NCBI GenBank assembly: GCA_019454045.1
Contig: SKCR01031871.1
Span: 53,532 to 117,531, forward strand
From: Zanthoxylum bungeanum
Taxonomy: Eukaryota; Streptophyta; Magnoliopsida; Sapindales; Rutaceae
Direction: 5' to 3'
Length of the DNA: 64,000 nucleotides
This document shows positions 31,950 to 44,319 of this stretch, piece after piece (the first letter of the stretch is position 1; each line of letters opens with the position of its first letter). The notes below the pieces were generated by a model. That model ran no database searches. It was given only the letters and a program-made list of their open reading frames with translations, and was not told where the DNA came from. A program made the translations under genes and the position numbers.

Positions 31950-32984
31950 TACCTCCCAGGTTATTTTCTGATTATCTCTGACATACGCGGTTCTTGTGTA
32001 TTCGAAGATTGTGGTACAGTTTCATCCCTGATGAACTGTTCATGTTCCGTAACGGTGCCTGGAATAGTATCACTCGATATTCATCGAGTTCTACTTTTCT
32101 CTCACTTACCACTGCATTTAGGAATTCCTATTCGAGGAAAACCACATGGAGAGCAACAATTATATTGTTCTCTTGTGAGTTGTATAAGTACTATACTTTG
32201 GTTTCCCTAGGATAACCAATTACAAATGGGCACTTATCCAATTTGGGTTGTAGTTTGGTATCATCCAAACATATGCCCAGCATTCCCAAATCTTCAGGAA
32301 TGAGAAATCCGGTTTCTTTCATATTCATATCTAATATGAAGCCTGTCTAACAGATTTTGACAGAACCTTTATTCAAAATAAGTATTGCACTATTTAATGC
32401 GTATCCTCAGAAGGAAATTGGTAGCTCAGAGCGACTCATCATTAACCTTACTATGTCCAACAAAGTTCGGTTTCTCCGTTCGGACACACCGCTCAATTGA
32501 GGTGTTCCAGGAGGAGTCCACTGTGAAAGAATACTATACTATTTCAAGTAATCTTGAAACTTATTGCTTAAGTATTCTTCACCACGGTCCTACCATCATA
32601 TTTTAATACTATTATCGGTATGTTTTCTTACTTCGTGTCGAAACTCTTTCAATTTCTCAAAAGTTTTCGACTTGTGTTTCATAAGATACACATAACCATA
32701 ACGCGATGCCACATCCGTAAAGTTTACGAAGTATTCATATCCACCTCTAGCCTAGCTAGACATGGGCCCACTTATGTCACTATAAACGAGGGCTAACAAA
32801 TCGGTGGCACATGCACATTTACCATGTAAAAGGTGTTTTAGGCACTTTGCCTAATAAACAAGATTCGCAGAAATCATTTGAATTAGGATCAAATCCGTCC
32901 TAGTATCCACTCTTCGAAAGTGTGGATATACAAGTCTTGTTAATGTGTCCCAGACAACAATGCCATAAATAAGTCTCATTTGAT
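31950..32984 (-). pseudogene. Copia integrase remnant (minus strand)
   Basis: On the minus strand the region around 32530-32400 reads, across frames, a TPPGTPQ stretch and a GVSERRNRTLLDIV stretch (catalytic Glu region). Around 32700-32600 a YGYVYLMKHKS-like and FEKLKEFRHE-like segment is recognisable. Stops and frameshifts occur throughout. The HHCC part lies near 32950-32800 but is poorly preserved. Confidence 0.7.
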
Positions 32985-33420
32985 TTACTCAGTTTGAGCC
33001 TTTTTATTTGTCATGTTATATGTTTGAGATTCATTTATATTCGAAATATAAATACTGTTATTCACATCTAATGTGTATATCTCAATATCATATTTATAGA
33101 TAAAACACCTGGTGTTTCGGAACATAAAGGTATACCCTAAACGGGTTAAACTAGATACAGAGATAATGTTCTTAGTCAAATTAGGTACATTATAACAGTC
33201 TCCTAATTTAAGTACATGCCTCAATGGTAGTTCCAAAACTTAGGTTCCTATGGCCAAAATAGTGACTCTCGTCCCGTTTCCGACTCGCAGGTCGATCTCA
33301 TTTGAAGCCAGTCTCCTGCTAATCAGCAGATCCCACACACCAGTACATATGTATTTTCCACATCCAGTATCAAAATCCAATTTTAAACCTGGTAGTGGAC
33401 ATGTTTATAACAAACATACC
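32985..33420 (-). pseudogene. Copia protease remnant (minus strand)
   Basis: A DSGCGKYICTGVW-like active-site region lies at about 33370-33340, followed by a NGTRVTILAIGT segment and an open stretch from 33236: LPLRHVLKLGDCYNVPNLTK, NIISVSSLTRLGYTF. This is the usual copia protease to GAG-pre-integrase order. It overlaps the end of the gag zinc-knuckle frame. Confidence 0.75.
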
Positions 33421-34215
33421 TGAAGCCGGAGCCTTGCCCCGCCTTCAATTCCTTCATGTCTGCCTTGTCCATACGGAAGTCACGCTTCCAGTGACCCCGT
33501 TTGCCACAGTTTAGGAATACATCTTGGGATATGTCATTTGTCTTCCCAGAAGACTGTGACGATTTAGCCTTGCCCTTTTTCTTCACATCCCCAGAAGTAT
33601 TCGGCCAAGCCTTGGGCTTCTGGAATGTCGAAGTAAGATGTGTCTTGCGCTTCTTGCCTTTTAGAAGTTCTGGCTCTGCCTCCTTGAGTATAGCCATTAA
33701 CTCTCCAAGAGTTCTCTATTGGTACATCATGAACCCGCCCCAGCATTCGGGCAGAGACTGTAAGATCAAATCTTTGGAAGTCTCGGCCTCGTAGGTAATG
33801 CCCAGCTAACCTAGATGTTCGATGTCAGCAATCATCTGCGACACCTAGTGCTCGATAGATGTACCCTCTGACATATGCGAGCGTAAGAGCTTCTTTTGCA
33901 ATTCGTACTTCTAGATCTAAGGTTAGATCTATGAAGATCCTTTAATTTCAACATCATGGTATAAGGATCTAATCCTTAGTTCTGACGATGAAATTAATGA
34001 GTCATTGCGGCAAGCATAACAGATTGAGCACTAAAGTTATCATCACGATGAGTCTTCCTAAGCTCATGCTATACTATTTTCTCAACTTCGGGCTCAGGCC
34101 CAATAGAGTAACTTCTCAGCTCCCAGGACTATCCTGAGATTCTTTTCCCAATCTAGAAAATTAAAGTCGTTAAATACATTTTCACCCAGGATTATGTCCT
34201 TTGACGCTAATCTTT
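33383..34215 (-). pseudogene. Copia gag remnant (minus strand)
   Basis: The N-terminal domain is recognisable at about 34215-34090 (LDWEKNLRIVLGAEKLLYW-like, compare DWELDLRIVLDSEKLGYVL in the copy at 47387). The nucleocapsid part, open at 33697-33383, has a Lys-rich stretch and NCGKRGHWKRDF, a CCHC knuckle with its last Cys changed to Phe and the first one lost. Confidence 0.78.
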
Positions 34216-34224
34216 CAAGTCACA

Positions 34225-34450
34225 TTGATTGCTATAGTCCAACTATCCAATCAACGATTTCGGGTACAATCTAATTTAATGATTACTATAGTCTAACTAT
34301 ATAATTAACTACAATTTGATTTGTTACTTTCAAATGTATTGATTACTATAGTCTAACTATATAACCAACTACAAATGAAGTAGTTTGAATACAGTCCAAC
34401 TGTTCAAATAAAACAATAATTGAATATTAGTCCAACTAATATATTTATAT
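34225..34450 (-). repeat. Short tandem repeat in copia leader
   Basis: Plus-strand units of about 45 bp, GATTACTATAGTCTAACTAT followed by ATAATCAACTACAA-like sequence, occur about four times (34229, 34278, 34338 and a diverged unit near 34395). Confidence 0.75.
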
Positions 34451-36327
34451 TTTAATGACGAAAAATTAAAATGAGCGCATATTGGTAAGTATTTAAACGA
34501 AATTACAAATTTAATACTTGTCTCCCACTATTTTTCGGTGAGCCTCTAACCCTCTGTGGAGAACTTGAGAAACCTAGTTTCCTAGTAGGCTAGGATCCCG
34601 TTAAAAGATACACAACCTTGACTTTGGCCAACAAGCTGTATAAAATTTAACTAGGTAGATATCTAAGATCAATTGGATCCCATCCAATTCCTAGATCCAG
34701 TAGGTGGACCTCCAAGTCCGAAACATATATCCAATATATGTAAATATATCCAATATATTTCCTAATTTTTTTCCTCTAAATCAACTAAGCCTTGGCTTTG
34801 GCTCAACAAGCTTAATGATTCCAGTTAAACGCGACCCATTGACAGTGGGAAAGCTTCGTAATCGAAGTCGATGAACAAGAAGTGACCTTTTTGGCCAACA
34901 AGTCACAACTGCCCAAGACATTCGATATGGAACAAAGCTTACGCGGTTCAAACACATCCGCGATGGACAAATGTCTTGACTTTTGGCCAACAAACCAATG
35001 TCAATCTTGGATCTTGAGAGAGAACCACTCAATAGTAGGAAAAACGTTTAATATTGAATGAGGGTTTTTTTTCCGCGTAAATTGGCAACCAAATTATTAT
35101 CTTTGATTAGGTCTCATCATACACCCTTAAACATGCATTCTAAAAGCATAATAAGGCGCGAATAAAATTAATAATGATATGCGGATGGATATATAACAAA
35201 TTTTTCCTAGAACAAATCTCTCTATTTCCTCTCTCACGCTGGCACTATTCTTACTTCTACCCAATTACATAATACTTCTAAAGAAACCTCATTTACATTG
35301 AGGGGAATTGGTGAGAATAGAAATACAATGAGAAAATAGGTAATAGGCTAGACTCGCATGTCCAATTTAATAAATTCTAAATTTATTACAACCATTTCCA
35401 AAATTGCCCTCACCCTTCTAATATCCATCTGATATACATTATTCATACAATACATCCAAGTATTCACACAAAGCATGTTATCAATCAATCTAATCCAATT
35501 AATTAATCTTTGATTAATGACCATCCAATGTTCAAACAACGATTTGATTTGCGCGAGTCAAACTCGTTTCAGAATAAATACTCAAAGTAAGTATTCTTGA
35601 ATTATATCGAAATACAATTTTAAATCCAATTTAAATTGTATCCAATGCTAATTCATATTTAATTCCAAATTAAATAATTACATTTTTAATAGTGCCTTTT
35701 AGACTTGGATTCCAAATCCAATCCAATTGGGTCTCAAAGGCCCAATTAGCATCCTATACTATTCAATTAAAGTCCAATGGGCTTTCAATTAATTATTTAG
35801 TCATGGGCTTTGGCCATTATGGATCAAACCCAAGATGCAAAGGCCCAATTAGGAATCACCATATGCCAAAAATCAATTTAGGTCCATTAGGCCCAATTAA
35901 ATCATTAAATGCCCAATGTCTTACTTTGGACTTTATGGAAATGGTTTTAGGCCCAATTGGATCCAACCCAATTGACCAAAACCAAACTTGACTCAATCAA
36001 GCCCATTAAGCCCAATTACAACAAATTAAATTAATACACCATTCCAAATTACATATTAATTCAATTAAAGTGCAATCACCATAATTAATTAATTAACCTA
36101 ATGTTTCCAAAACATCAATTTAATCTAATTAATCATGCATAATACCCAAATTCATGTCCAACATAAAATGGGGCAAAATCAATCGTCCAACAACATGCAT
36201 AGCTCACGGCAAAGGCAATAAAAAATCATTCAATTTGATTTAAATCCAATTAAATCAACATTCAATATTTCTATCATGCCACTTAACACATCCAATTGCT
36301 AATTTTCAAAAAAACAATTACCATAAG
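34451..36327 (-). other. Copia leader, distal part, no gene
   Basis: Untranslated leader on the minus strand between gag and the inserted solo LTR. Many GGCCCAATT-type repeats are seen between 35700 and 36020. Short open frames on either strand show no family motifs. Confidence 0.55.
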
Positions 36328-36879
36328 TGTAGGCACTGTATTTTTACATGTAAGTCCCTATGATGAGTCTCATTTAGAGGCACTACCTTTTAAGTCGCGG
36401 AAGTCGTGGGAAATGGACGTCGGAAGGGAAAAGTCAGAAATTGGTATTTTGTTGGATTTTAGTTCGCTTGTTTCGCTTCGGGTTCGCTTGTTGGACCTTT
36501 GTTTTAAAATACATTCTTAGCCCAAACCCCACCAAGCCCATCTTACCCAAGCCCAATCCAAAAATAATTAAAACATTTAAAATAAATGTGACAAATTAAA
36601 TTAAATTAAATTAAAACCAATTAAATTGAAATTAAATTGAATTAAAATCTAATTAAATTAAATTCCTAAATTAAATAAATCACTTCCTAAATCTCATAAA
36701 TCATCTTCCCTAATTAAACAAGATCAAATCAAATCATATCCCTAATCAAAAGAGAAGAAATCAAATTAAATCAAATCACTTCCCTAATTAAAAGATTTTT
36801 CCTTATCACATACTAATTTAAAAGATATTCCCTTTAATGCACAAATCATTCTCCTTCTCAAACAAGGAAAGCCCACATC

Positions 36880-37330
36880 CATTTGCCTATAAAAAGAACC
36901 CTTCACCAACACATCAAACCCCTAGCTAATTCATTCATGCCCAAGCCTCTAAATTTCCCGTCCATTGCCGCAAAATACAACAAGAAAACAGCCCCCAAAT
37001 CGCCCCATAAACCACCACAAAACAGTCCACAAATCAGCCCCCAAATACCACAAAAACAGAAGCCCAAACAGCCCTATAATCACGCCAAAAAACAGCCCCA
37101 AAACAGCCCCCATTCACCACAAAAAAGCCCCAAACTGCACCCTTAAACCACAAAAAACTGCACTCCAAAACACCTCAAAAATTACCAAAAAACTGCACTT
37201 TAAATCTCCCTTTATTACCAAAAAACTGCACTTTAAAACCACCGCAAAAACAGTGAAAACAGCAGTAAAAACAGCAAAAACAGCAGCAAAAATAGTGAAA
37301 ATAGCAAGACAGCGAAGAAAAATAACGAAC
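36880..37330 (+). repeat. Low-complexity CAAAAACAGCCCC region in solo LTR
   Basis: Repeated CCCCAAA, ACCACAAAA and ACCAAAAAACTGCACTTTAAA units create Pro/Lys/Gln-rich open frames in two frames downstream of the TATA box. Coding is unlikely; it would be the 5' part of the LTR transcript. Confidence 0.65.
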
Positions 37331-37674
37331 CGGTGAACCGGAGGAGTTGCGAAGCATTAACCCTTCCGACGGCCGTGTAACGCACTTCCAAAAGGCGACA
37401 TAAAAGGTTAGACCTGAGGGCACCTTCCTTATTTATTTTCACTCATCTTTTGATTATTTTATTTATTTTCTTCGCATGAGAGTCGTTTGTTGATGCATGT
37501 TGTGGCCTTTGGATGAATGAAATATGTGTTATCTCTTGTGGTATATCGGATGGAAACCCAGACGTAAATTCCGTAGCCGAATCTGAATGGACGGTAGTGC
37601 GGTTTGTACTTGGGAAATAATTCCACGTACCACTTGAGGGACACACATATTTCGTTTATCCAACCATGTATTCG

Positions 37675-37782
37675 AGCATGAGTTAGTCTAATATGTTATT
37701 TATTTTCTTAAGCATGATTTAGTCTAATATGTTATTTATTTTCTTAAGCATGATTTAGTCTAATATGTTATTTATTTTTTTA
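37675..37782 (+). repeat. Three 36-bp tandem units in solo LTR
   Basis: Units at 37675-37710, 37711-37746 and 37747-37782, each AGCATG(A/A)(G/T)TTAGTC followed by TAATATGTTATTTATTTTC. Nearly identical, so the amplification is recent. Confidence 0.9.
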
Positions 37783-38275
37783 TCATGATTATGTTATTAC
37801 TTTATGCATGATTTAGTTATTTTTCTTTTGCAATAGGAGTTTAATTTACGTTTGTGTTTAGGTTGTTATCTATTTTTCGTGCTTGATAATTCAACATGCT
37901 TATGAGATCATGGTGTGGTATCGTATGTTTGCTGTTATGATAACTTACTTTCAAAGCATGCAAATTTAGACGTAGGATTTACTTTCATGAATGCGAACTA
38001 GATCTAAGTCGCCTTTGAGCATATATGTTGATTAGATTCGGTTAGTTCATTGCACAAATCATATCATTACAAGTGACATAAGTAAGGGACCATTCCGAAC
38101 CCAACGGTTTGAGGTCTTCCCTTGCGAGGGGTGAGTGCGGCCTTAAATCTTTATCCCGGTTCACACCGGGTGGCGACTCCATGTTATTTCTCCGGTTTAG
38201 TTCCCCCGTGGGCTACTCCGTACTCCCAACTAGGCCGCGAGCCTAGAACAGCGTCGCCGATTTCTGTGTCCTACA

Positions 38276-38478
38276 ATAAGCAATTCCTATGGTGTATTTG
38301 GCCAAGGTATAGATTTTAGGGAAAATTAATCTAATCCATTTTTCACAAAATCAATCATGCATAACTCCAAGTCATCATCATCCAACCATGTCCAAACAAC
38401 CAATTTAGGCATTTACAAGCTCCAAGCAAAAATCCCCAAATAAAGTCTATAAACCTTAGAAATTAAATCATGTTTAGA
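38276..38478 (-). other. Copia leader, proximal part
   Basis: The continuation of the minus-strand copia leader between the solo LTR and the PBS. Nothing coding is seen. Confidence 0.6.
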
Positions 38479-38494
38479 TCTCGCTCTGATACCA
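38479..38494 (-). other. Primer binding site of minus-strand copia
   Basis: On the minus strand TGGTATCAGAGCGAGA, complementary to initiator tRNA-Met, lies one base after the LTR end ...GACACTAACA. Confidence 0.9.
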
Positions 38495-38495
38495 T

Positions 38496-40441
38496 TGTTA
38501 GTGTCCTATACATGCCACAGGATCTCTAAGCGTGATTCGTGTGTGAATAAAATCAAAAATAAGTTGCGGAGGACTTACATTGATCGGTTGAGTTCAAAAC
38601 TTTTTCTTGGATGATGGAAGCTCCAAGCCTTCTTTTGGTGTTTCCAACACTCGGGTGAGTCTCCCTATCACCTTCATTTGACTCCTTAATGTGCTAGCAT
38701 TGAAGAATTTTGCAACAAAATCCATGGACAGAAGGGAGAGAAGCTCATCATTTTGAGGGAGAAGAGAGAGCTTGTTGTGAATAGTGAAAAGTATGTTAAA
38801 TTCCAAAGTCAACAAGTCTTTTATATTAAGGTTGAGTGTTGGTTTTAGCTTGAGTGTTTTAAAAGCAAAGCCAAGCTTATCTTTCAACAAATCAAATCCA
38901 AAACCAAGCCTAACTACTTCCATCATTAGTCAAATAAATGATGTAAGTGAAGTGGGTCCCACCACTTTTAAATTCCGAATTTAAGTCGGTTAACTCAACA
39001 CGCAACTTCGCTCGGGCACGGGTTCGTTTAATCCGATTAAACGAATTTTTCGTTGCGACATAATTAAATCCAATTTAATTAAATAATAATGCCTAGCAAA
39101 ATTATTACGAAAGTCGCTTGCGAATTAATTCTAAATTAATTCTTTCGCCCGAATTAAAATCCAATTTTAATTCCGCTTTGAAATCTAATTTCATTTAATA
39201 TATCCAATATATTATTTTAGTCCAATTAAATAAATTAAATAGAAAAATCCAATTTAACTATTAAAATTATTTTTACCGATTAATTCAAAATTAATTTCGT
39301 TCTCTCTCTTATAGTCGAATTAATCCCAGATTAATTCTTGCCGTAATTAATCCTAGATTAATTTTCTCTCGCTTATAATTAATCCCAGATTAATTCTGTT
39401 CGAGTCAAATGTCATCGGTGAATCTTTAGGAGGCGACCCAAGAGATCCCTGGATATGTTGGCAGTAAATACGGTCATCGGACTGTCTAAATACGTACACA
39501 CCCGGTACCACGTTCTTATCGATTTACAAGACATGGTTGGCTTCTAGCAAAGCACCGTGCCTACCCAATTCTCCAGAAATATTCTTTTAAGGAATACAAG
39601 ATCTTTGACAGGCGTAGTATACATAGTATTGCGTATTACGATCCAGTATCGGATGTCACATGCTAGGCCTGGGGCTGGAGTTGTGTCTGCCTCGTACAAA
39701 GCATATATCGAATCACTGACAACTAGTCTCTTTATGATCGGAAAGTCATGACCTAGTCATACTTTCCCGATGGCTAAAGTACTATAGAGTACCAGTTCTG
39801 TATCCCTGTGTGATCATCATCTCCATATGACTGAAGTGATACTTCCATCTTGACATCACACCCAATACACTACGATTCTCAGTATACCCAGAAGAGGCAT
39901 ACACAGAACATGTTAAAGTCCCGGACGACCAAAACCAATATATACTGATTGTCGCATGTATTAGCGATGCAAGTCTCAGGTTAAGACCAAATACACCTAC
40001 CCTGATTCGGATTCCCATAGACACATAGTCATACTACCAATGGGATTCCGAGGGGTCTATCCAAAGCAAAGCTGTTTCCATACCATCGGTAAACAGAACC
40101 TCATATTACACTTGCATGAGTATCCAATACCCAAATATATAAGAACTATGCCGTTACGCTTCCATAACACACACAAGTATAATACTAGCCTATTTCGCAT
40201 TATCGATGTCCAGTCTCGATAATACTACGACTAGGGATATTTAATGATTAAACCTTAGTGGATTAATACTGTCTCATATCTTATTAATCTAGTACTAACC
40301 ATATGGACTTTTATCATTTATATATCCAGGTAATCCAATTACAAATGATAAAAGAGCAATTTCCTTTGTCACATAGTTAATTTGTACAACAACACCATGT
40401 TCTGTACAAATAGTGATGCTATGGGTCATAATTATCCAACA
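38496..40441 (-). repeat. 5' LTR of minus-strand copia, 1946 bp
   Basis: On the minus strand it runs from TGTTGGATAATTATGACCC (40441) to CACTAACA (38496). The first 570 bp match 29937-30508. The middle is AT-rich with many TAATTAA-type runs (39060-39400). No gene is seen. Confidence 0.9.
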
Positions 40442-43400
40442 AGAGCATGGTCTAGAGAGTCACTGACTGTAGTGGACAGAGTGTTGGGGTCTTGTATACA
40501 TAATATGTCTGGGATACTAGTATGTGAGACATTGCCTCTCCAGTATCTGATCCTCGAGTGTGAGTCATCCCAGATCATTCGAATAGTATTCATTATGAGT
40601 ACAATTATACTATAGATCCAAGTTGAGAATTTTCCTGAAGTTAATATGGCCTATTACCTGAAGTACAAACTAGCTATGAAATCAGATAGTAAAGATCTAA
40701 GAAAAGTTACCCAATGGAGTGGGAAAAGAAAGCTATAAAAAAAGTTTGTAATGATGCATAGATGTTTAAGCAGCTAGAGACAAAGAAAAGTAAAGAAACA
40801 GAATCATATAGTAAAGTTTTAAGGATACTCACCCAGGAATGTAAAAAGAGAAAGGTAAAAGATAAAAATTCAGATACTTAAGTAACCAGAAACAAGTAGA
40901 GGTAAGGATATAGAAACAGATAGATAAGGAAGTACCAGCATTTGTAATAGTAAACCGCTTATAGCAAGCCTGAGCAAAAGCAAAATATTGAGTAAACCTA
41001 AGTAAGATTTCTTCCTTCTTACTAAGATTCCATCTTTCATCAGAAAATTCCTTCAAGTAGACTCAATAGTCTTAAGTACCTCTTGTAGATAGTAAGTTCC
41101 CCAAATCATGAAGAATGGACAGAGAGGTAAAAGAAGCAAGAAATCAGGATTAGCTGTGAAGTTCCAATAGACACAAGATGTCACCAATGATGTAGGGGTT
41201 CTAGACACCCAAACTCAGACTCATAGGAATAAGAGTGGATGAACGTCGTAAAAGAAAGAGATTAGTTACCATACCTCAAGCAAACCCGACTTAGATATAG
41301 CCCCAAGTTACACAGATCCTCACCCCTTAAAAATACCGGTCGAAGAAATTATCCTGAAGCAGTATATCTCATACATATCTTACATGGGTAATAGACTCTA
41401 TCAAGACATAGATTATCAGAGCAAGCATAGATTACATCAATATCTGTAGAAACGTAAATGATTATCTCAGCTTGTGCCAGCATAGGGAAATATAACCATA
41501 CAAAAGCCCGGTTCACGTAGCATCAATATTCTAAGACAAAAATAGTAAGTTTGGAAGAATGGTTTACCCAAAAAAGACCTAAGAGTCTTCTAAGGTCAGA
41601 CACATGAGAACCCGACCTAAGTTAGATGAGTAAGTTCACAATATTAGTAAGAACTCATAGATCAGACTAATACCAGTAAGAATCCATGTAAGTTTAAAAA
41701 GAGTAGACTTATGGGATTTAAGTACACCAAGAGGTTAGCAAAAGTGCCAGTATGAACAGTAGGACATATGATCACAATCGTGATCTATAGCAAGAGCAGG
41801 GAGCAGAGATCTAAGAAGTAGTCTAAAAGGATGAACCACTAGGAGAAGGAATATGGAAACAAAAAGAAGGATGTAGGAAGCGACAAAATAGTTCAGTACG
41901 TATAGTAGCATGGGTAAAGTAACTTGAAGACGTAAACGATTATGGAGATTTCAGAATGTGTGGTAGAAATGGTGGAACCCTAAGACATTGAATAGTCGAC
42001 CAAAGCTCCAGCAGAACGAATGACAGCTTTTCCTTGCAGTGTTCCCGACTATAGTGAGTATATCGGCACCTAACCTTATCATCACCGAGCTTAAATGAGA
42101 AGTAGAAATGTGTATTCCTAGATTCATATGGAATGTATGTATCCAACCCCCCAAAGCTAGAACACAGTTAGAACACGAACAAGAAAAGAATGACACTTTT
42201 GGGGTAGGAAAATCATGAGCGAGCAAGATGGACAAACCCAGAAATTCAACGGAATATAGGTAGGAACTAGTAAAGAATCGTATTTGACATAATAGGCAAA
42301 TTGCAAGATAGCTAGGTAGCCAAACCAACAAGTATAACCACAACGCGGGTAACTAGAGAGATCACCGCGATCAGAAAGGCTTCAGGATCAAACCCCATCC
42401 TTCAAGCCCTCGTTATACTACAACAACAGAGATGAACCTCGATGATTGCCTCTAGATACTCCCAAAAATAAGTGAAAGTATAGTGGAAGAAGACCGGAAC
42501 ACAAGACTTTCAAACTTAGTTTAAGAGCAGAATAGAAGTGGGAAATAGCTATAGGTGAGAGATTTAAAAGAGAAGTTGTCCAGTTGAAACGATGCAGAGA
42601 TAAAGTATTAATCTAATAGTGACGGGAATATAAAGGAACAACATTAGACGTGGCTAAGGAAATGTAAGAAATGATATCCTTCGGATAAGGAAGTAGAGAC
42701 ATAGGCCATAAGAGTTCCAGGAATAGAATAGAGCAAGAGAGAAGATGAAAAGATCAACAAGTAAACAGTTGGAAATGAATATGTCGAGATACAACACAGT
42801 AGGAGAAAATACTAAGTAAGCAATAATATAAGTACGTAACAACCATGATTCTCAGTATCGGGATTAAAACCAAAGATCCATTACGTTTTAGCTCACGTAA
42901 TATTTACCAAGTACCCAGCCCCAGTCTTAGTTGACCAAACAACTACGGGTTTGGGATGGTCTAAGCCACGAGTATGGGTGGTTTGGTAGATATATAGTAT
43001 AGTGTGGAGTCGAAAAGATAAGTTACTGCAATGTTAAATTTAGCGTAGCGGTGAATCCTCAAGGTACGGTATGTGTACATGGTCATCAGATGAAGATAAG
43101 ATTTATAAATCATCAATATTTACATGTACTTGAGTAACAACCCTTGACAGCACTATACTATAGAATACAAGTCAGTGTGGAACACCGTAATCAGATTTGC
43201 GGTAGAAATGGAAGTAAGGGTATTAAGAAAGTATGAACTGTAGCTAGAATCGAATCGCCAACATCCACATCAATAACAAGAAATACGGTTTAACCAAAAG
43301 TATAATTATAGTTAGGCTCGAATTAAATGTAAGAAATGCGGTTTAACACTTTGTTTTAAGTCATTAGCCAATTGAGAAGGATCCCAGAGAAGCTACTAGA

Positions 43401-44026
43401 ACCAACCTCCTTAGTACAAGCCCATTGGGCAAACAACAATAGTGAGCAAGATGTACATGAAGAATTTGATTGTGTACTACAAGGTCTTAAGCTATACAGA
43501 TAGGAAAAGGTAAGAAAAGTTGTAGGGCGGAACTAATAAGCAGTCTGGTATGTATATATGTATGTATATACCTTCCAGAGTCAAGGCATAAGTGAAGAAA
43601 CCCTATTACAGGAGACACAATACCTTCAGAGATGAAAGGCCCTTAAGGAAAGGTTGAAAAGCCTAGCTCAATATTTGTACATAACATGTTAATAGGAAAT
43701 TGAATTATCAACAAGAAGACTCTTAGATATATCCTCTTGTAGATAGATATAAGAAGTTTAAACAACCAAGAATTGGGAGGTGTAGATGTAGACTGCGAAC
43801 CTAGTACCAACTCAAGACTGATAGCTCATGCAGGTAACGAGCTGGAGTAAGTAGAGTATAACAAAAGATCTAGGAATAAGATTCATTTGATACATCATAA
43901 GAGCTGTAACATGACCGTAGTATAAAGCAATCAGCAGGAATTTTATGAAACTAGGATGAGGAGTCCCTCTCGATCAAGAATTCAAAAAGTATTTGGCATG
44001 AAACAGAAGTTAAGATAAAAGAAAGA
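40442..44026. other. Unassigned 3.6-kb region
   Basis: No LTR, ORF family or RNA gene could be recognised on either strand. The plus strand is purine-rich with many GTAAGA/AGTAAG-like words and stops in all frames. The longest open frame (42343-41951, minus, 130 codons) is hydrophobic and has no motif. It could be a very old retroelement interior, but I cannot support that. It lies between the outer end of the minus-strand copia LTR and the next Athila-like LTR. Confidence 0.4.
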
Positions 44027-44319
44027 TGATGAGTGGTAAATGTATCACCATTTCTCACTTATTTGACCTAATATTTTGTATAGATTCTTGAGTTTTGTGA
44101 ATATTTTGATGTATTTTATGTTATTTTGTAGATAAATAAAGTTTCATGACTCTTTGGAAGTGATTCTGGGCCAAAACAGTAAAAAATGACAAAAATGGCA
44201 AAATGGTCATTTCGTGCGTCGCGACCGCTAACATGCGCCGGTTTACGCTAACGTGCACCGCTTCATGCTAAAATGCGCCGGGACAGTGTCACAATCAGAG
44301 AAGTTTTCTATCATGCGCC

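Larger units (their letters stand above)
36328..38275 (+). mobile_element. Solo LTR, 1948 bp, TSD ATAAG
   Basis: Starts TGTAGGCACTGTA and ends GTGTCCTACA; the tips are inverted repeats TGTAGG/CCTACA. The 5-bp target duplication ATAAG is at 36323-36327 and 38276-38280. A plus-strand TATA box (CTATAAAAAG, about 36888) is followed by low-complexity CAAAAACAGCCCC sequence and three 36-bp tandem units (37675-37782). GGTGGCGACTCC near the 3' end resembles sequences around Ty3/gypsy LTR ends. There is no internal region, so it arose by LTR-LTR recombination. Family not assigned. Confidence 0.93.
29937..40441 (-). mobile_element. Decayed minus-strand Ty1/copia element holding a solo LTR
   Basis: Read on the minus strand: 5' LTR 40441-38496, PBS 38494-38479, leader 38478-34216 (interrupted by the solo LTR 36328-38275), gag about 34215-33400, protease about 33420-33160, integrase about 33236-31950, RT about 31880-31266, RNase H remnant about 31255-30700, PPT about 30525-30509, 3' LTR 30508-29937 (truncated). 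Terminal TGTTGGATAATTATGACCC matches in both LTRs. The coding region is riddled with stops and frameshifts. No target duplication can be checked because the 3' LTR end is missing. Confidence 0.88.

Noticed and set aside
36883..37336. Two overlapping Pro/Lys/Gln-rich ORFs downstream of a TATA box
   Set aside because: Low-complexity CAAAAACAGCCCC sequence within a solo LTR; both frames look alike in composition and no domain is present.
41951..42343. 130-codon hydrophobic ORF on the minus strand
   Set aside because: No ATG context or family motif; composition reflects the purine-rich opposite strand. It could be chance in a 3.6-kb unassigned region.
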